A DNA stretch of 64,000 nt, from NCBI GenBank assembly GCA_015709495.1, contig CP054189.1, positions 248,001 through 312,000 on the forward strand, given 5' to 3'. How positions within the stretch are numbered: the stretch's first letter is position 1; each line of letters opens with the position of its first letter. Shown here in pieces: positions 46,664 to 57,560 of this stretch. The position numbers and the translations under genes were made by a program. The DNA comes from Chthonomonadaceae bacterium (GTDB lineage Bacteria; Armatimonadota; Fimbriimonadia; Fimbriimonadales; Fimbriimonadaceae). Under the pieces are notes generated by a model, which worked only from the letters and a program-made list of their open reading frames with translations, made no database searches and was not told the DNA's origin.

Positions 46664-47493
46664 AAGTCGTGCGAACGATTTCGGAGATGCGGTCCCTCCG
46701 AAGTGGCGCAGTCGGGTTGGTCCCGACGATGGGCGCGTTTCACGAAGGCCACCTCTCGCTGATGCGTTCGGCCCGTGAATTGTGCGATCAACTGGTCGTG
46801 TCCCTATTCGTGAACCCGCTCCAATTCGGGCCGGCGGAGGATTGGGATGCGTATCCGAGGAATGAGGAACGGGATATCTCGTTAGCTCAACAGGAAGGGG
46901 TGGACGTCCTTTTTGCGCCTTCGGTCAGCGAAATGTACGAGTCCATGCGGACGACGGTTAGGGTCTCGGAGGTGTCCGACCTTTGGGAAGGCGAACGCCG
47001 CCCAGGCCACTTCGAGGGTGTCGCTACCGTCGTAGCCAAGCTCTTCGGAATCGTCGGGTGTCGCTTTGCTCACTTTGGCCAAAAGGACTACCAGCAATGC
47101 CGGGTTATCGAGTCCATGGCCAACGATCTGAGCATGGACGTGGTCCTCTTCTTTCACGATACTATTCGGGAGTCGGACGGCCTCGCGATGTCGAGCCGGA
47201 ACGTCTACCTGAGCCCAGAGGAGCGCACGGTTGCCCCGGCGATCTTCCAAGGCCTTCAGGAACTCGCTGCTGAACTCCAGTTCGCTCCAGGACGGCCCGT
47301 CGAAACGTCGCTGCAGAGGGTCGCTTCGTGGTGGAAGAGTCTGGGATTAGAACCCGAATACCTGGCATTGGTAGACGCAGATACATTAAAACCGTTGAGA
47401 ACCAACAGTCGCAATAGCAGACTGATAACAGCGGTCCGGCTCGGGTCTACTCGGCTGATCGACAACGTGGATTGTTCGTTGATCGAAAGATAG
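46660..47493 (+). CDS. panC: Pantothenate synthetase
   Basis: A 277-residue ligase joining pantoate and beta-alanine. It shows GLVPTMGAFHEGHLSLMRSA (HxGH motif), VSLFVNPLQFGPAEDWDAYP, HFGQKDYQQCRVI (KMSK-like region follows in SDGLAMSSRNVYLSPEER). The start is a TTG at 46660, inside the panB stop region, indicating coupling. Length is normal. No panD is seen nearby. Confidence 0.97.
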   Translation: MKVVRTISEMRSLRSGAVGLVPTMGAFHEGHLSLMRSARELCDQLVVSLFVNPLQFGPAEDWDAYPRNEERDISLAQQEGVDVLFAPSVSEMYESMRTTVRVSEVSDLWEGERRPGHFEGVATVVAKLFGIVGCRFAHFGQKDYQQCRVIESMANDLSMDVVLFFHDTIRESDGLAMSSRNVYLSPEERTVAPAIFQGLQELAAELQFAPGRPVETSLQRVASWWKSLGLEPEYLALVDADTLKPLRTNSRNSRLITAVRLGSTRLIDNVDCSLIER

Positions 47494-47602
47494 TCTTTGG
47501 GGGCAAAAAGTTGCGGATGGGCAGCAATTTAGGGAAGTTCCTCTTGCGTTCTGTGTCAAATTTTGGAGTACACTCGTTTGCGCTCCCCTTATGAGGATTC
47601 TA

Positions 47603-47995
47603 ATGGCAAAGTCTGTGCAAACCGTAAAAAACTCGTTGAAATTCAAAGCGAACGTTCGTTCGGGCGTTCTTTCCGTGAGAGTTGGCATGAAGAAGCATAA
47701 GCTTCCTCTGCAAGTGAGAATGCTCACGGATGACAAGTACATTTTCCTGTCGTTCCCTGCAAGTTCTGAGCTTTACCGGATCGAAGGCAAGGACTTAGTG
47801 GCGATGGGCGTTCAAGAGGATGCGACCGAGGCCTTTACCGCGCTCAACCCTGGAAAGCGCGGCGGGCGGAAGCGCGCTTCAGCCCTTCCCGAAAGCGTCG
47901 CTGTTGCGCTAGCGAAGATTCCTTCTGGATACCGCATCGGTTACGACGCGGACGGCAACGCGCGCCTCGTCCGAACTCGCAAGCGACGGGCATAG
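47603..47995 (+). CDS. Hypothetical basic protein
   Basis: A 130-residue, Lys/Arg-rich protein of unknown function. The ATG at 47603 is preceded by GAGGA; an ATG at 47591 would add four residues. The first half is beta-rich (SGVLSVRVGMKKHKLPLQV, YIFLSFPASSELYRIEGKDL), the second has a basic linker (LNPGKRGGRKRASALPE) and a short helical-beta end (VAVALAKIPSGYRIGYDADG) closing with a basic tail. It could bind nucleic acid on composition alone. It is followed by tRNA-Thr. Confidence 0.65.
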   Translation: MAKSVQTVKNSLKFKANVRSGVLSVRVGMKKHKLPLQVRMLTDDKYIFLSFPASSELYRIEGKDLVAMGVQEDATEAFTALNPGKRGGRKRASALPESVAVALAKIPSGYRIGYDADGNARLVRTRKRRA

Positions 47996-48080
47996 CCCCG
48001 AGGGTTCGAGATCCCGGTGAGCCCTTCCGCCGGGATTGCCGACCCGCTAGCTGGGGCGTGTAAACTTCTCACCCCTAGGC

Positions 48081-48155
48081 GCCGGCGTAGCTCAGAGGTA
48101 GAGCGGCTGTTTTGTAAACAGCGGGTCGCGGGTTCGAATCCTGTCGCCGGCTCCA
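48081..48155 (+). tRNA. tRNA-Thr (TGT)
   Basis: 75 nt including an encoded CCA. Acceptor GCCGGCG pairs with CGCCGGC, D-arm GCTCAGAGGTAGAGC, anticodon loop TTTGTAA with TGT at 48113-48115, T-loop TTCGAAT. Confidence 0.95.
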
Positions 48156-48265
48156 CCAGGCGAAGCGCCGGTAGCGCGCTTGCCCCCTCCAACTGCAATT
48201 CTGCAGCGCCCCTGATTCTTTGGCTCCCCCCGGCGATATGACCCGCATCATGGCGCGCCGAATGA

Positions 48266-49705
<1,440 letters not shown>

Positions 49706-49858
49706 CGGCTTGGGATCGGGGGGCCTAGGACTCTAGTCCAAGCGCTTCGGGCTCAATTTTCTCACGTCGAAGGCCGTTGAGCGGTAGGGGCCTCGAACAT
49801 TTCGGCGCATCGCGCGGTCTGCTCACCATGGCCTACGGGCCGAGGAGACAAACCGAAA

Positions 49859-50191
49859 ATGCTACGCACCCTCGCACTCGCAACTGTGCTCTCGACGTTC
49901 GCTTTCGCGCCCTGCCTGTCGGCGGCGCAGACTCAGACCGCTTCAGGCAACCCAGCCAACCTTACCAAGACCCAAGGCCAGATTCCTGTCGGCCCCAGCT
50001 TCGAGGAACTCGTCGCCAAGCTCAAGGACCTTCGAGAACGAAAGAAGTACGACCTCGAACACGGGCGCAAGCATCAGGCGTACCTCGCCGAAAAGATCGA
50101 AATTGTGAAGAAGGCGCTTCGGAACCACCACGGCGCCCGCGGGCAAAAGGCTGCCCTCAACCAGCCGATCGACTCCACCCCCCCCAAGTGA
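49859..50191 (+). CDS. Small exported protein
   Basis: A 110-residue protein with a clear signal peptide (LRTLALATVLSTFAFAPCLSAA). The mature part has a short disordered start and a single amphipathic helical region (SFEELVAKLKDLRERKKYDL, HQAYLAEKIEIVKKALRNHH). GAGGAGA lies upstream of the ATG. No known family recognised. A hairpin terminator follows, so it is a single-gene unit. Confidence 0.7.
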   Translation: MLRTLALATVLSTFAFAPCLSAAQTQTASGNPANLTKTQGQIPVGPSFEELVAKLKDLRERKKYDLEHGRKHQAYLAEKIEIVKKALRNHHGARGQKAALNQPIDSTPPK

Positions 50192-50224
50192 ATGGGCGCC
50201 AATAGGCCACTCCTTTAACAAATA

Positions 50225-50255
50225 CCACGGATGAGCCAATCAGGTTCGTCCGTGG
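50225..50255 (+). terminator. Terminator after the small exported protein
   Basis: CCACGGA and TCCGTGG form the stem (extended by AACAAA/TTTGTT further out) with a T-rich tail CTTGGTTTGTTTG. Confidence 0.7.
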
Positions 50256-50358
50256 CTTGGTTTGTTTGAGCCGACCGCTCGCTCCGCTCGACCGCTCAAC
50301 TCAAGCAGAATGTACGACCCCGTATTTTTTGGGGCCAAGACGCGGTACTCTCGCTCCC

Positions 50359-50928
50359 ATGCCGATTCGATCCGCCCTCAAGGAGCAGTACCACGCCGCG
50401 CTGGCGATGATGGAGGACTGTGTAGCCAAGTGCCCGGACGACCTTTGGACCGCGCCGTCCCGAAGCGACCCTTACGAGGATGCGCCGGGCCGTTGCTGCA
50501 CGAGGAGCTTCTGGCGCATCGCCTTCCACGGCATCTACTTCACCCATCTCTACATGGGCCAGAGCGTGGAGGACTTCGAGCCGCCAACGAACCTGCTGAT
50601 GGGCGTGCGCGAGGACTTCAAGGGGCTTTGGGACAAATCGTGGGACCTCGATCCTTTCGAGATTCCCGAAGGCGTCGAGCCCGTCTCAAGGGAGGAAATG
50701 ATCCAGTACCTGCGTTGGGTGGACTCGCGGGTGGATCCGACCCTCGATGGCCTCGACCTCGACTCTCAGGAATCGGGGATTCCGTGGTACAAGAAGTTTC
50801 CCAAGCTCAACCACGAACTGCTTACGCTTCGCCACCTTCAGGGCCACGTCGGCCAACTTTCGGAACTCCTTATGGCGCGAGAGATCGATTCCGATTGGGT
50901 CAGTAGAGTCAAACCCTCCGGCGCATGA
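50359..50928 (+). CDS. DinB-like superfamily protein
   Basis: A 189-residue helical protein of the DinB/YfiT type. The ATG at 50359 fits the domain start. Candidate metal-binding His residues are in AFHGIYFTHLYM and, at the third position, in LRHLQGHVGQLSELL, matching the usual DinB arrangement. Such proteins are four-helix bundles, some of them thiol-dependent transferases; the reaction here is unknown. It appears to stand alone, with a 198-bp gap to the next gene. Confidence 0.8.
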   Translation: MPIRSALKEQYHAALAMMEDCVAKCPDDLWTAPSRSDPYEDAPGRCCTRSFWRIAFHGIYFTHLYMGQSVEDFEPPTNLLMGVREDFKGLWDKSWDLDPFEIPEGVEPVSREEMIQYLRWVDSRVDPTLDGLDLDSQESGIPWYKKFPKLNHELLTLRHLQGHVGQLSELLMAREIDSDWVSRVKPSGA

Positions 50929-51126
50929 GGTAGGGAAACTCCCTCTCCGGGGAAAGGCTCTCGACAATGGGATTGGCATGACGACACTCCGATCCGCTCG
51001 GGGTGGTCCGGAAGCCCCGGTTGCCCCGCAGCCGGAGTCGAGTTGGGGAAGCCGATGGAGACAGGCCAACGACGACGGGCAGGAGCTTCTGAAAGGCTCA
51101 AACTTCCTGGTAGCATGGAAGCCACC

Positions 51127-52545
51127 ATGTCGGACAAAGTTCCTCGCCGGGAGTTTCTCAAGGCAGCGGGCGCGGCAAGCCTCGCCGCAGCAGCCTCGGT
51201 ATCGGTCGGCAGCGGCGGCTCGCCCAAGAGACCGCGCATCCCTGAAAGCCCCCAGAAATCGACCATGATCGGCTACGCCGCGCCCCAACTCGATGCCGTC
51301 CGCCTCGGGTTCATCGGGGTCGGCGCGAGGGGTTCGGGGCACGCCGCCCAGATGCTCGCCCTCGAGGGCGTCGAGATCAAGGCCATTTGCGACCTTTACA
51401 AGGACTGGGCCGACCGCTCCGCCAAGCGCTGCGTCGACGCCGGACGCCCCGCGCCCACCGTGTACGTCAACGGGGGCGATGAGTACAAGCGATTGCTGGC
51501 CCGGGACGACATCGACGCGGTAATCATCTCGACGCCTTGGGAAGTGCATGCCCGGATGGCCATCGACGCCATGAAGGCGGGCAAGCACGCCTTCGTCGAG
51601 GTCCCCGCCTGCGTTACGCTCGAAGAGTGCTGGGAACTGGTCGAAACCTCCGAAGCCACGCGCCGGCACTGCATGATGATGGAGAACGTGAATTACGGCC
51701 GCGAGGAACTGATGGTCCTCAACATGTGCCGCATGGGGCTCCTCGGTGAGACGCTGCATGGCGAAGCGGCCTACATTCATGACCTTCGAGGGCAGATGCA
51801 CGAGGTGCAGCGAGGAACCGGATCGTGGCGAACGGTTCACTACACCAAGCGCAACGGCAACCTCTACCCGACGCACGGGTTTGGCCCGGTTTGCTGGTAC
51901 ATGAACGTCAATCGGGGCGACCGCCTCGATTACCTTTCGAGCGTCTCCAGCAACTCGCGCGTCCGCGCCGAATATGCCAAGCGGAACTTCCCCCCCGACC
52001 ACAAATGGAATCGGATGAAGTTCGTTTGTGGAGACATCAGCACGACGATCGTGCGGACGGTGATGGGCAAGACGATCATGGTCCAATGGGACGAGCAGTT
52101 GCCTCGACCGTACAACCGGTTGAACCTGATCCAGGGGACGAAAGGCGTTTGGGGAGGGTTTCCCAGTCGGCTGGTCTTGGAGGGCCCGGCCGGTTCGGAT
52201 GAGGCGGGCGCCCACCTTCTGACGAAATCGGCCGACTCGTGGACGCAGGGCGCCGACCTCAACCCGTTTTTCGAGAGGTACGACCACCCGCTTTGGAAGA
52301 AGGTCGCTGCTTTGCCTTCCAATCAGGGCGGGCACGGAGGGATGGACTTCGTGATGCTCTGGCGCATCATCTATTGTCTCCGCAATGGACTGCCCCTCGA
52401 TCAGGATGTTTACGACGCCGCGGCTTGGACCTGCATCTCACCTCTCTCAGAGAAATCGGTGGCGAACCGGGGTCAAAGCATCGACATCCCCGACTTCACA
52501 CGGGGGCAATGGGCCTCAGCGAAGCCGGTGGACTTGGGCACGTAA
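51127..52545 (+). CDS. Tat-exported Gfo/Idh/MocA oxidoreductase, GH109-like
   Basis: A 472-residue NAD-dependent protein. The N-terminus has a twin-arginine signal (PRREFLKAAGAASLAAAAS). The dinucleotide fold begins VRLGFIGVGARGSGHA, with DIDAVIISTPWEVHARMAID and KHAFVEVPACVTLEECWELV. The middle contains MMMENVNYGREEL, HDLRG and GNLYPTHGFGPVCWYMNVNR, typical of the GH109 subgroup (NAD-dependent N-acetylgalactosaminidases). Either that glycosidase activity or a related sugar oxidoreduction outside the cytoplasm is possible. I start it at the ATG before the RR motif; an in-frame ATG lies 12 bp upstream. Confidence 0.85.
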   Translation: MSDKVPRREFLKAAGAASLAAAASVSVGSGGSPKRPRIPESPQKSTMIGYAAPQLDAVRLGFIGVGARGSGHAAQMLALEGVEIKAICDLYKDWADRSAKRCVDAGRPAPTVYVNGGDEYKRLLARDDIDAVIISTPWEVHARMAIDAMKAGKHAFVEVPACVTLEECWELVETSEATRRHCMMMENVNYGREELMVLNMCRMGLLGETLHGEAAYIHDLRGQMHEVQRGTGSWRTVHYTKRNGNLYPTHGFGPVCWYMNVNRGDRLDYLSSVSSNSRVRAEYAKRNFPPDHKWNRMKFVCGDISTTIVRTVMGKTIMVQWDEQLPRPYNRLNLIQGTKGVWGGFPSRLVLEGPAGSDEAGAHLLTKSADSWTQGADLNPFFERYDHPLWKKVAALPSNQGGHGGMDFVMLWRIIYCLRNGLPLDQDVYDAAAWTCISPLSEKSVANRGQSIDIPDFTRGQWASAKPVDLGT

Positions 52546-52551
52546 CCCCAC

Positions 52552-54054
52552 TCAGTCCCCATCCTGCTTGCTGGCGGGACGAGTACGAAGCGCCGCCCAA
52601 GTGCGGAGTTCTTCGATGTCCTCTCGCATCATCACACTGAGGGGCACGATCGACTTCGCCTCGGTCACCAGGTCGGCCATGGTGAGTTCGCGGTCGTCCG
52701 CAAACGCCAGGTGCAACGCGCCCACCACGACCTGCTCGATCTCCGCGCCGCTGTAACCGCGCGTGTGCTCGGCGAGCTTCGACAAATCAAACTGCGCGGG
52801 GTCCCGTTTGCGCTTCTTCAGATGGATTTGGAAAATCTGCCTTCTTTCCTCAGCGTCGGGAAGGTCGACGAAGAAAATCTCGTCGAACCTGCCTTTTCGT
52901 AGCATCTCCGGCGGCAACTTCGTAACGTCGTTGGCCGTGGAAATCAAGAACACGGGCCGGGTTTTCTCTTGCATCCAGGTGAGGAACGTCGAGAACACCC
53001 TTGCCGTAGTGCCGCTGTCGCTGACCCCGCTTCCCGCCATCCCGGAAAAACCCTTCTCCATCTCGTCCATCCACAAAATGCAGGGAGCGACGGATTCGGC
53101 GATACGAATCGCCCGGCGCATGTTTTCTTCGCTCTGGCCGACGAGGCTGCCAAAGATCCGCCCCACGTCCATTTTCAACATCGGCAGGCTCCAATGCGCG
53201 GCGACGGCTTTCGCCAAGAGCGACTTTCCGCAGCCCTGCACACCGAGAATCAGGATTCCTTTGGGAACGGGAATGCCGAACGCCTTGGCCTTTTCGGTGA
53301 AGCTCTTTCTTCGCACTTCGAGCCACTGCTTGAGGTACTCCATCCCTCCCACGTCCTTGAGGGTGTGCTCCGCAGGGTAGTACTCGAGCAGCCCCGACTT
53401 GCGGACGATCTGTTTCTTCTCTTCGAGCACAACCTCGACATCGAACTTCCGTTTCTCGACGAAACTGCGGGCGAAGACGTTCTCGATTTCGTCCAGAGTC
53501 AGCCCTTGAGCCGATTTGACGATCAGTTCGCGGTCGGCCTTCGTGAGCTTGGACTGCACCTTGGGGTCATCTTTCACCGCGGCGACGACCGAATCGAGAC
53601 AATCCGAGATCTGCTGGGCGTTCGGCAGCCCGAATTCGACGACGGTCACGTCTTTTTCGAGTTCGACGGGCAAGCTCAGGATAGGTCCAACGAGGATCAG
53701 CGTCGTAGCCCTCCCGCGCAGCCGATGGGCGAGGTCGCGCAGTAAGCGCACGACTCGGTAGTCCTTCATGTAGGGGTGGAAGTCGCGCAAGGCGAACACC
53801 GAACCCTCAGGCGCCTCATGGACCAGCGCGAGCGCTTCGAGTTCTCCCGGCAGCGTGGTCGGGTTGGGAGGACCGCTGGTCCGATTGACGGGCGGCCTCA
53901 TTCCCTGCGTTACCGACCAGGTATGGAGCTTCCTCTTGAGCTCGGAGCAAACCCCTTGGAGCGCCGTTTCAAGCCTCCGCTCTTCCCAGGTGGTCACATA
54001 GAGAATCGGGTATTTGGCCCGAATGAGGATTTCGATCTCGCGAACGGAGTCCAT
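52552..54054 (-). CDS. AAA family ATPase (Ycf46-like)
   Basis: A 500-residue soluble ATPase. The N-terminal about 220 residues resemble those of Ycf46-type proteins (IRAKYPILYVTTWEERRLET, then SVFALRDFHPYMKDYRVVRL). The AAA module has Walker A GVQGCGKSLLAKAVA, Walker B ILWMDEMEKGFSG, sensor 1 LISTANDVTKLPPEMLRKGR and arginine-finger region GRFDEIFFVDLP. The C-terminal helical lid follows (TRGYSGAEIEQVVVGALHLA). No protease or zinc-binding domain is present, so it is not FtsH. The partner and substrate are unknown. It is convergent with the GH109-like gene (6-bp gap). Confidence 0.88.
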   Translation of the reverse strand: MDSVREIEILIRAKYPILYVTTWEERRLETALQGVCSELKRKLHTWSVTQGMRPPVNRTSGPPNPTTLPGELEALALVHEAPEGSVFALRDFHPYMKDYRVVRLLRDLAHRLRGRATTLILVGPILSLPVELEKDVTVVEFGLPNAQQISDCLDSVVAAVKDDPKVQSKLTKADRELIVKSAQGLTLDEIENVFARSFVEKRKFDVEVVLEEKKQIVRKSGLLEYYPAEHTLKDVGGMEYLKQWLEVRRKSFTEKAKAFGIPVPKGILILGVQGCGKSLLAKAVAAHWSLPMLKMDVGRIFGSLVGQSEENMRRAIRIAESVAPCILWMDEMEKGFSGMAGSGVSDSGTTARVFSTFLTWMQEKTRPVFLISTANDVTKLPPEMLRKGRFDEIFFVDLPDAEERRQIFQIHLKKRKRDPAQFDLSKLAEHTRGYSGAEIEQVVVGALHLAFADDRELTMADLVTEAKSIVPLSVMMREDIEELRTWAALRTRPASKQDGD

Positions 54055-54205
54055 CTTTCCACGATGCTACCTCGGAGGATCGAAAAGACCCAGGAAGTGG
54101 GCTTCGCGCGGCAGGGGACTATGCAATTCTTGCCGAAAGAGATAGAATGATCGCGAATCGCCTTCCAAGCGGATGAACGCGAAGGCTCAGTGAGGTATCA
54201 AGGAT

Positions 54206-55399
54206 ATGATCATCATCGTTCCTCCCATTCCGGGCATCAACGCCCCTTCTCCTGCTCTGCTCGACGATCCCAAGTTCAAGCCGATTCTCGAGATTCGGCA
54301 GCGGCTGGAGCGCCGAGAAGACAAGGACTTCGACGAATCTGTTTCCGACGACCGGCGCGACTGGCTTTCGCGCGTGCGTTTCGGATTCGACTACACCGAA
54401 GGCGACAGCGTCATGAGGGTCCTTTGGCAGCGTCGCGACAACCGGTTCAAAGTCGGGAGCGGCCCCGAAACCGACACCGACAACGACGACCTTTTCGAGG
54501 GCTACCTGAAGCGGACCACCGATGCGAGCACCTTCCAGATCGGCCGGTTCCGACTGAGCAAGGGCGATCAGCGCTTGCTCGGCGAGTTCGATTGGGGCAA
54601 TGGAGGCAGGTCGTGGGACGGCGTCCGTTTTCAAACGCAAGGCTGGGACCTGTTCGCTGGCAAGATCGCTGTCGACCCCACCAAGAACTGGCGGCGCTAC
54701 TTAGGTGGCGTGGCCAAGACCTGGAGCCTCGGCGAGACTATGCTGGTTTACAAGAACGACCGAATGCCAACCCCGCAGACTTCGATCTACACGCTCGATC
54801 ACCGTTGGTCGACGGCGATGGGCCGGTTTGGCGTGACGGCGGAAGGAGCCTTCCAATGGGGCCGATCCGGCGCCAAAGACGTCGAAGCTTGGTTCGCGCA
54901 CGCCCAACTCAACAGTTGGATCAACGACCGCGTTCGATTCCGAGCCGAGGGCAACATCGCCTCGGGCGGCTCGCTCACAGGCTCGAAGGACCGAACGTTC
55001 GATCAGTTGTTCCCGACGAACCACTACAAGTACGGCACGCTGGACATGCAGGGCCTACAGAACATGACTCACGGCCAGGTCGGGCTGGACTTTCAGTTCT
55101 CCGATAGGTTCTCGGTGTCCGTCGACGCGCATACGTTCGAGCTGTTCGACGCCAAGGACGGGTGGTACGGAGCGGGCGGGGCGTTCAACACCTACGCGGG
55201 TGGCTCGTTCTTCGATCCCACCGGCGCGTCCGGTAGCCGGGTCGGCTCCGAGTACGACGTGATCGCGCGGTTCACGATCAGCAACAACATGACCCTGGAG
55301 GCGGGCGGAGGGATGTTCAAACCCGGCCCGTTCGTAAAGTCGTTCGGAGTCAGCGACGAGCAGTTCTGGGGCTACGTCATGGCTCGCTTCAGGATGTAG
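54206..55399 (+). CDS. Alginate-export-domain outer membrane barrel-like protein
   Basis: A 397-residue protein of the alginate-export (AlgE-like) type. The sequence alternates short beta strands: QRLERREDKDFDESVSDDRR, RVRFGFDYTEGDSVMRVLW, GRFRLSKGDQRLLGEFDWGN, then many Trp/Gly-containing strands and a C-terminal EQFWGYVMARFRM ending on an aromatic pair pattern suited to barrel insertion. A signal peptide is not obvious in this frame, so the true start may lie further upstream. An outer-membrane channel for anionic or other polymers is the best guess. It overlaps the convergent DAHP synthase gene by 11 bp. Confidence 0.75.
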   Translation: MIIIVPPIPGINAPSPALLDDPKFKPILEIRQRLERREDKDFDESVSDDRRDWLSRVRFGFDYTEGDSVMRVLWQRRDNRFKVGSGPETDTDNDDLFEGYLKRTTDASTFQIGRFRLSKGDQRLLGEFDWGNGGRSWDGVRFQTQGWDLFAGKIAVDPTKNWRRYLGGVAKTWSLGETMLVYKNDRMPTPQTSIYTLDHRWSTAMGRFGVTAEGAFQWGRSGAKDVEAWFAHAQLNSWINDRVRFRAEGNIASGGSLTGSKDRTFDQLFPTNHYKYGTLDMQGLQNMTHGQVGLDFQFSDRFSVSVDAHTFELFDAKDGWYGAGGAFNTYAGGSFFDPTGASGSRVGSEYDVIARFTISNNMTLEAGGGMFKPGPFVKSFGVSDEQFWGYVMARFRM

Positions 55400-56447
55400 C
55401 GGCCGCCGATGTGGGGTGGAGCGAATCGAGGCTCCGCCCCACTCCTTCTGCGACCGCCTTGAGGGGACGAATCAAAGTTTCGAACTCTTCCAACGAAAGA
55501 GTCTGCGCTCCGTCCTTTTCTGAGTGGCTTGGCTCGGCATGGACCTCGATCAGCAGCCCATCGAGCCCCGCCCCGACCGCTGCCACGGACATCGCTCCCA
55601 CTAAGTCTCTTCGACCCGTCGAATGGCTCGGATCGGCAAGAACCGGAAGCTGGGTCAGCAGTCGCGCGAGAGCCGCGCCTGCCAGGTCGAGCGTGTTACG
55701 CGTGCCGGATTCAAAGGTGCGAATACCCCGCTCGCAGAGCAGGATGTCCAGGTTCCCTTCGGTCGCGATGTACTCCGCAGCAAGGAGCCACTCATCGACT
55801 TTCGCGCCCGGCCCGCGTTTGAGGATTACGGGCTTGGCCTGCCGGCCGACCTCCTTGAGGAGTTCGAAGTTCTGCATATTCCTTGCGCCGATCTGCAGGC
55901 AGTCGGCATATTCGCCCACGAGGGGAACGTCCCGCACGTCGAGGACCTCGGTTACCGTCGCCACTCCGAACTCCCTTGCCACTGAGCGGAGGATTTCGAG
56001 CCCCCTCTTTCGAAGCCCCTGAAAGCCGTAAGGGGAGGTCGAGGGCTTGTACGCGCCGGCACGGACCGCCTTGACTCCCAGCGTCGCCAACTGGGAGATC
56101 GTCAAGGCAAGGCTCTCTTCGGACTCGATCGAGCAAGGGCCGGCGATCACCGTGAATTCGCGTCCCCCGCAGCCGATCTCGCCGATCGACACCTCGCGCC
56201 GCTGGCCTTCATAGTGGGGGGCCACCACTTCGTAGGGCCGCGCAGGTTCCGTCGCAGACTCAACGCCCGGCATCGCCCGAATCTGCCCCAAGACCCGCAG
56301 TCGCTGCGACCTGTCTGGACACGAGAAGATCAGGACGTGCCGGTCTCCGTCGTGGGCGGCCTGGGGTTGGAACCCTTCCAACCTGACTCGCTGGACGACG
56401 GCTTCCACCTCGGAAGGGCTTGCGCTCGGTCTCAGCACGACGATCAA
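55389..56447 (-). CDS. aroF: 3-deoxy-7-phosphoheptulonate (DAHP) synthase with N-terminal regulatory domain
   Basis: A 352-residue enzyme condensing phosphoenolpyruvate and erythrose 4-phosphate, the entry to the shikimate pathway. The first 70 residues form a ferredoxin-like domain (VVLRPSASPSEVEAVVQRVR) as in the Thermotoga-type (I-beta) class, where it carries feedback control. The catalytic barrel shows FTVIAGPCSIESEES, VRAGAYKPSTSPYGFQG, LQIGARNMQNFELL, PVILKRGPGA, DILLCERGIRTFE and PVLADPSHSTGRRDLV. It starts with a TTG whose last two bases belong to the hisC stop (TTGA overlap), with GGGGG upstream; a coupled hisC-aroF unit. Confidence 0.94.
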   Translation of the reverse strand: MIVVLRPSASPSEVEAVVQRVRLEGFQPQAAHDGDRHVLIFSCPDRSQRLRVLGQIRAMPGVESATEPARPYEVVAPHYEGQRREVSIGEIGCGGREFTVIAGPCSIESEESLALTISQLATLGVKAVRAGAYKPSTSPYGFQGLRKRGLEILRSVAREFGVATVTEVLDVRDVPLVGEYADCLQIGARNMQNFELLKEVGRQAKPVILKRGPGAKVDEWLLAAEYIATEGNLDILLCERGIRTFESGTRNTLDLAGAALARLLTQLPVLADPSHSTGRRDLVGAMSVAAVGAGLDGLLIEVHAEPSHSEKDGAQTLSLEEFETLIRPLKAVAEGVGRSLDSLHPTSAAATS

Positions 56448-57544
56448 CGCGCACCCCCGAGAACGGCGCAGTCCTCGATCGCGGCGCAAAAGCGCTCCAC
56501 CTCTTCGGGAGTGCCGACCGTGATCCGCATCGCGTTTGGACAGCCCAATCCCGCGCCGCCCCGCACATAGATGCTCTTCGCTTCCAGCGCCGAGACTAGG
56601 TCTGCGGTTGGCCGTCCGAAGTCGGCGAAGACGAAGTTCGCGTGAGAATCGCTCACCTGGCCTCCCAACCTGCGCACACATTCTTCGATGCGACGCATTC
56701 CGGAACGGTTGTTGGCGAGCGTTCGGTCGAGGAACTCGTGGTCTCGGAGCGCGGCAAGGCAGCCTGCCTGGGCGAGCGCGTTCACATTGAAGGGTTGCCG
56801 AGCGCGCTCGATCGCGTCGGCGAGGTCTCGTGGGAAGAACCCATACCCACACCTCGCCCCCGCCAAACCGTAGGCCTTGCTGAAGGTGCGGAGTCCTACG
56901 ACGGGCCTCCCCTGACGGACGTAGTCCAAGCTGGTGGGGCTGTCGGCGTTGTCCCTAAGAAACTCAAAATACGCCTCGTCCAAAACGACCCAAACCGTGG
57001 CAGGTATGCGCTCGAGGAACCGGTCGAACTCGCCGCGCGTGACTACGGTGCCCGTGGGGTTATGGGGGTTCGCAAGGAACACGATCTTGGTTTGGGGACC
57101 GATCAACGCCGCCATCGCAGGCAGGTCATGCCGAAAGTCATCAGTGAGGGGCGCCTGCTTTAGGGTGGCGGGGACCACATGCGCCGTGTGCTCATAGACT
57201 AGGAACGTGGGGGTCGCGCATACGACTTCATCCTCCGGAGACTCCAAGACGACCGCGCCGATCATTCGCAGCAACTCGTCGCTGCCGTTGCCGAGCAGAA
57301 TCTGTCCGGCCGGTAGGTCAAATCGCTGGCTTAACTCTTCTCGAAGCAGCGTCCCGCCTCCGTCGGGGTACTGGTGGGCGCGCTCCGCAGCTCTAGCCAT
57401 CGCTTCTACGGCGCGCGGCGAAGGTCCCAAGGGGTTCTCGTTGGAAGCTAGCTTGACAATGTCGGATCCAGGCGAGATGACGCTCGGCTTGCCTTGAACG
57501 TACGGTCGAAGCCGCAAGATATGGGGACGGATGGGGGCGCCCAT
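56444..57544 (-). CDS. hisC: Histidinol-phosphate / aromatic aminotransferase
   Basis: A 366-residue PLP aminotransferase. The start at 57544 is where homology begins (GAPIRPHILRLRPYVQGK). Features: VKLASNENPLGPSPRAVEAM, YPDGGGTLLREELS, GNGSDELLRMIG, FLANPHNPTGTVV, VVLDEAYFEF and the PLP-Lys in LRTFSKAYGLAGARCGYGFF. The C-terminal YVRGGAGLGCPNAMRITVGT is typical. Being coupled to DAHP synthase, it may serve phenylalanine/tyrosine as well as histidine synthesis; no other his gene is near. Confidence 0.95.
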   Translation of the reverse strand: MGAPIRPHILRLRPYVQGKPSVISPGSDIVKLASNENPLGPSPRAVEAMARAAERAHQYPDGGGTLLREELSQRFDLPAGQILLGNGSDELLRMIGAVVLESPEDEVVCATPTFLVYEHTAHVVPATLKQAPLTDDFRHDLPAMAALIGPQTKIVFLANPHNPTGTVVTRGEFDRFLERIPATVWVVLDEAYFEFLRDNADSPTSLDYVRQGRPVVGLRTFSKAYGLAGARCGYGFFPRDLADAIERARQPFNVNALAQAGCLAALRDHEFLDRTLANNRSGMRRIEECVRRLGGQVSDSHANFVFADFGRPTADLVSALEAKSIYVRGGAGLGCPNAMRITVGTPEEVERFCAAIEDCAVLGGAR

Positions 57545-57560
57545 GGCTCTATTGTGACGC

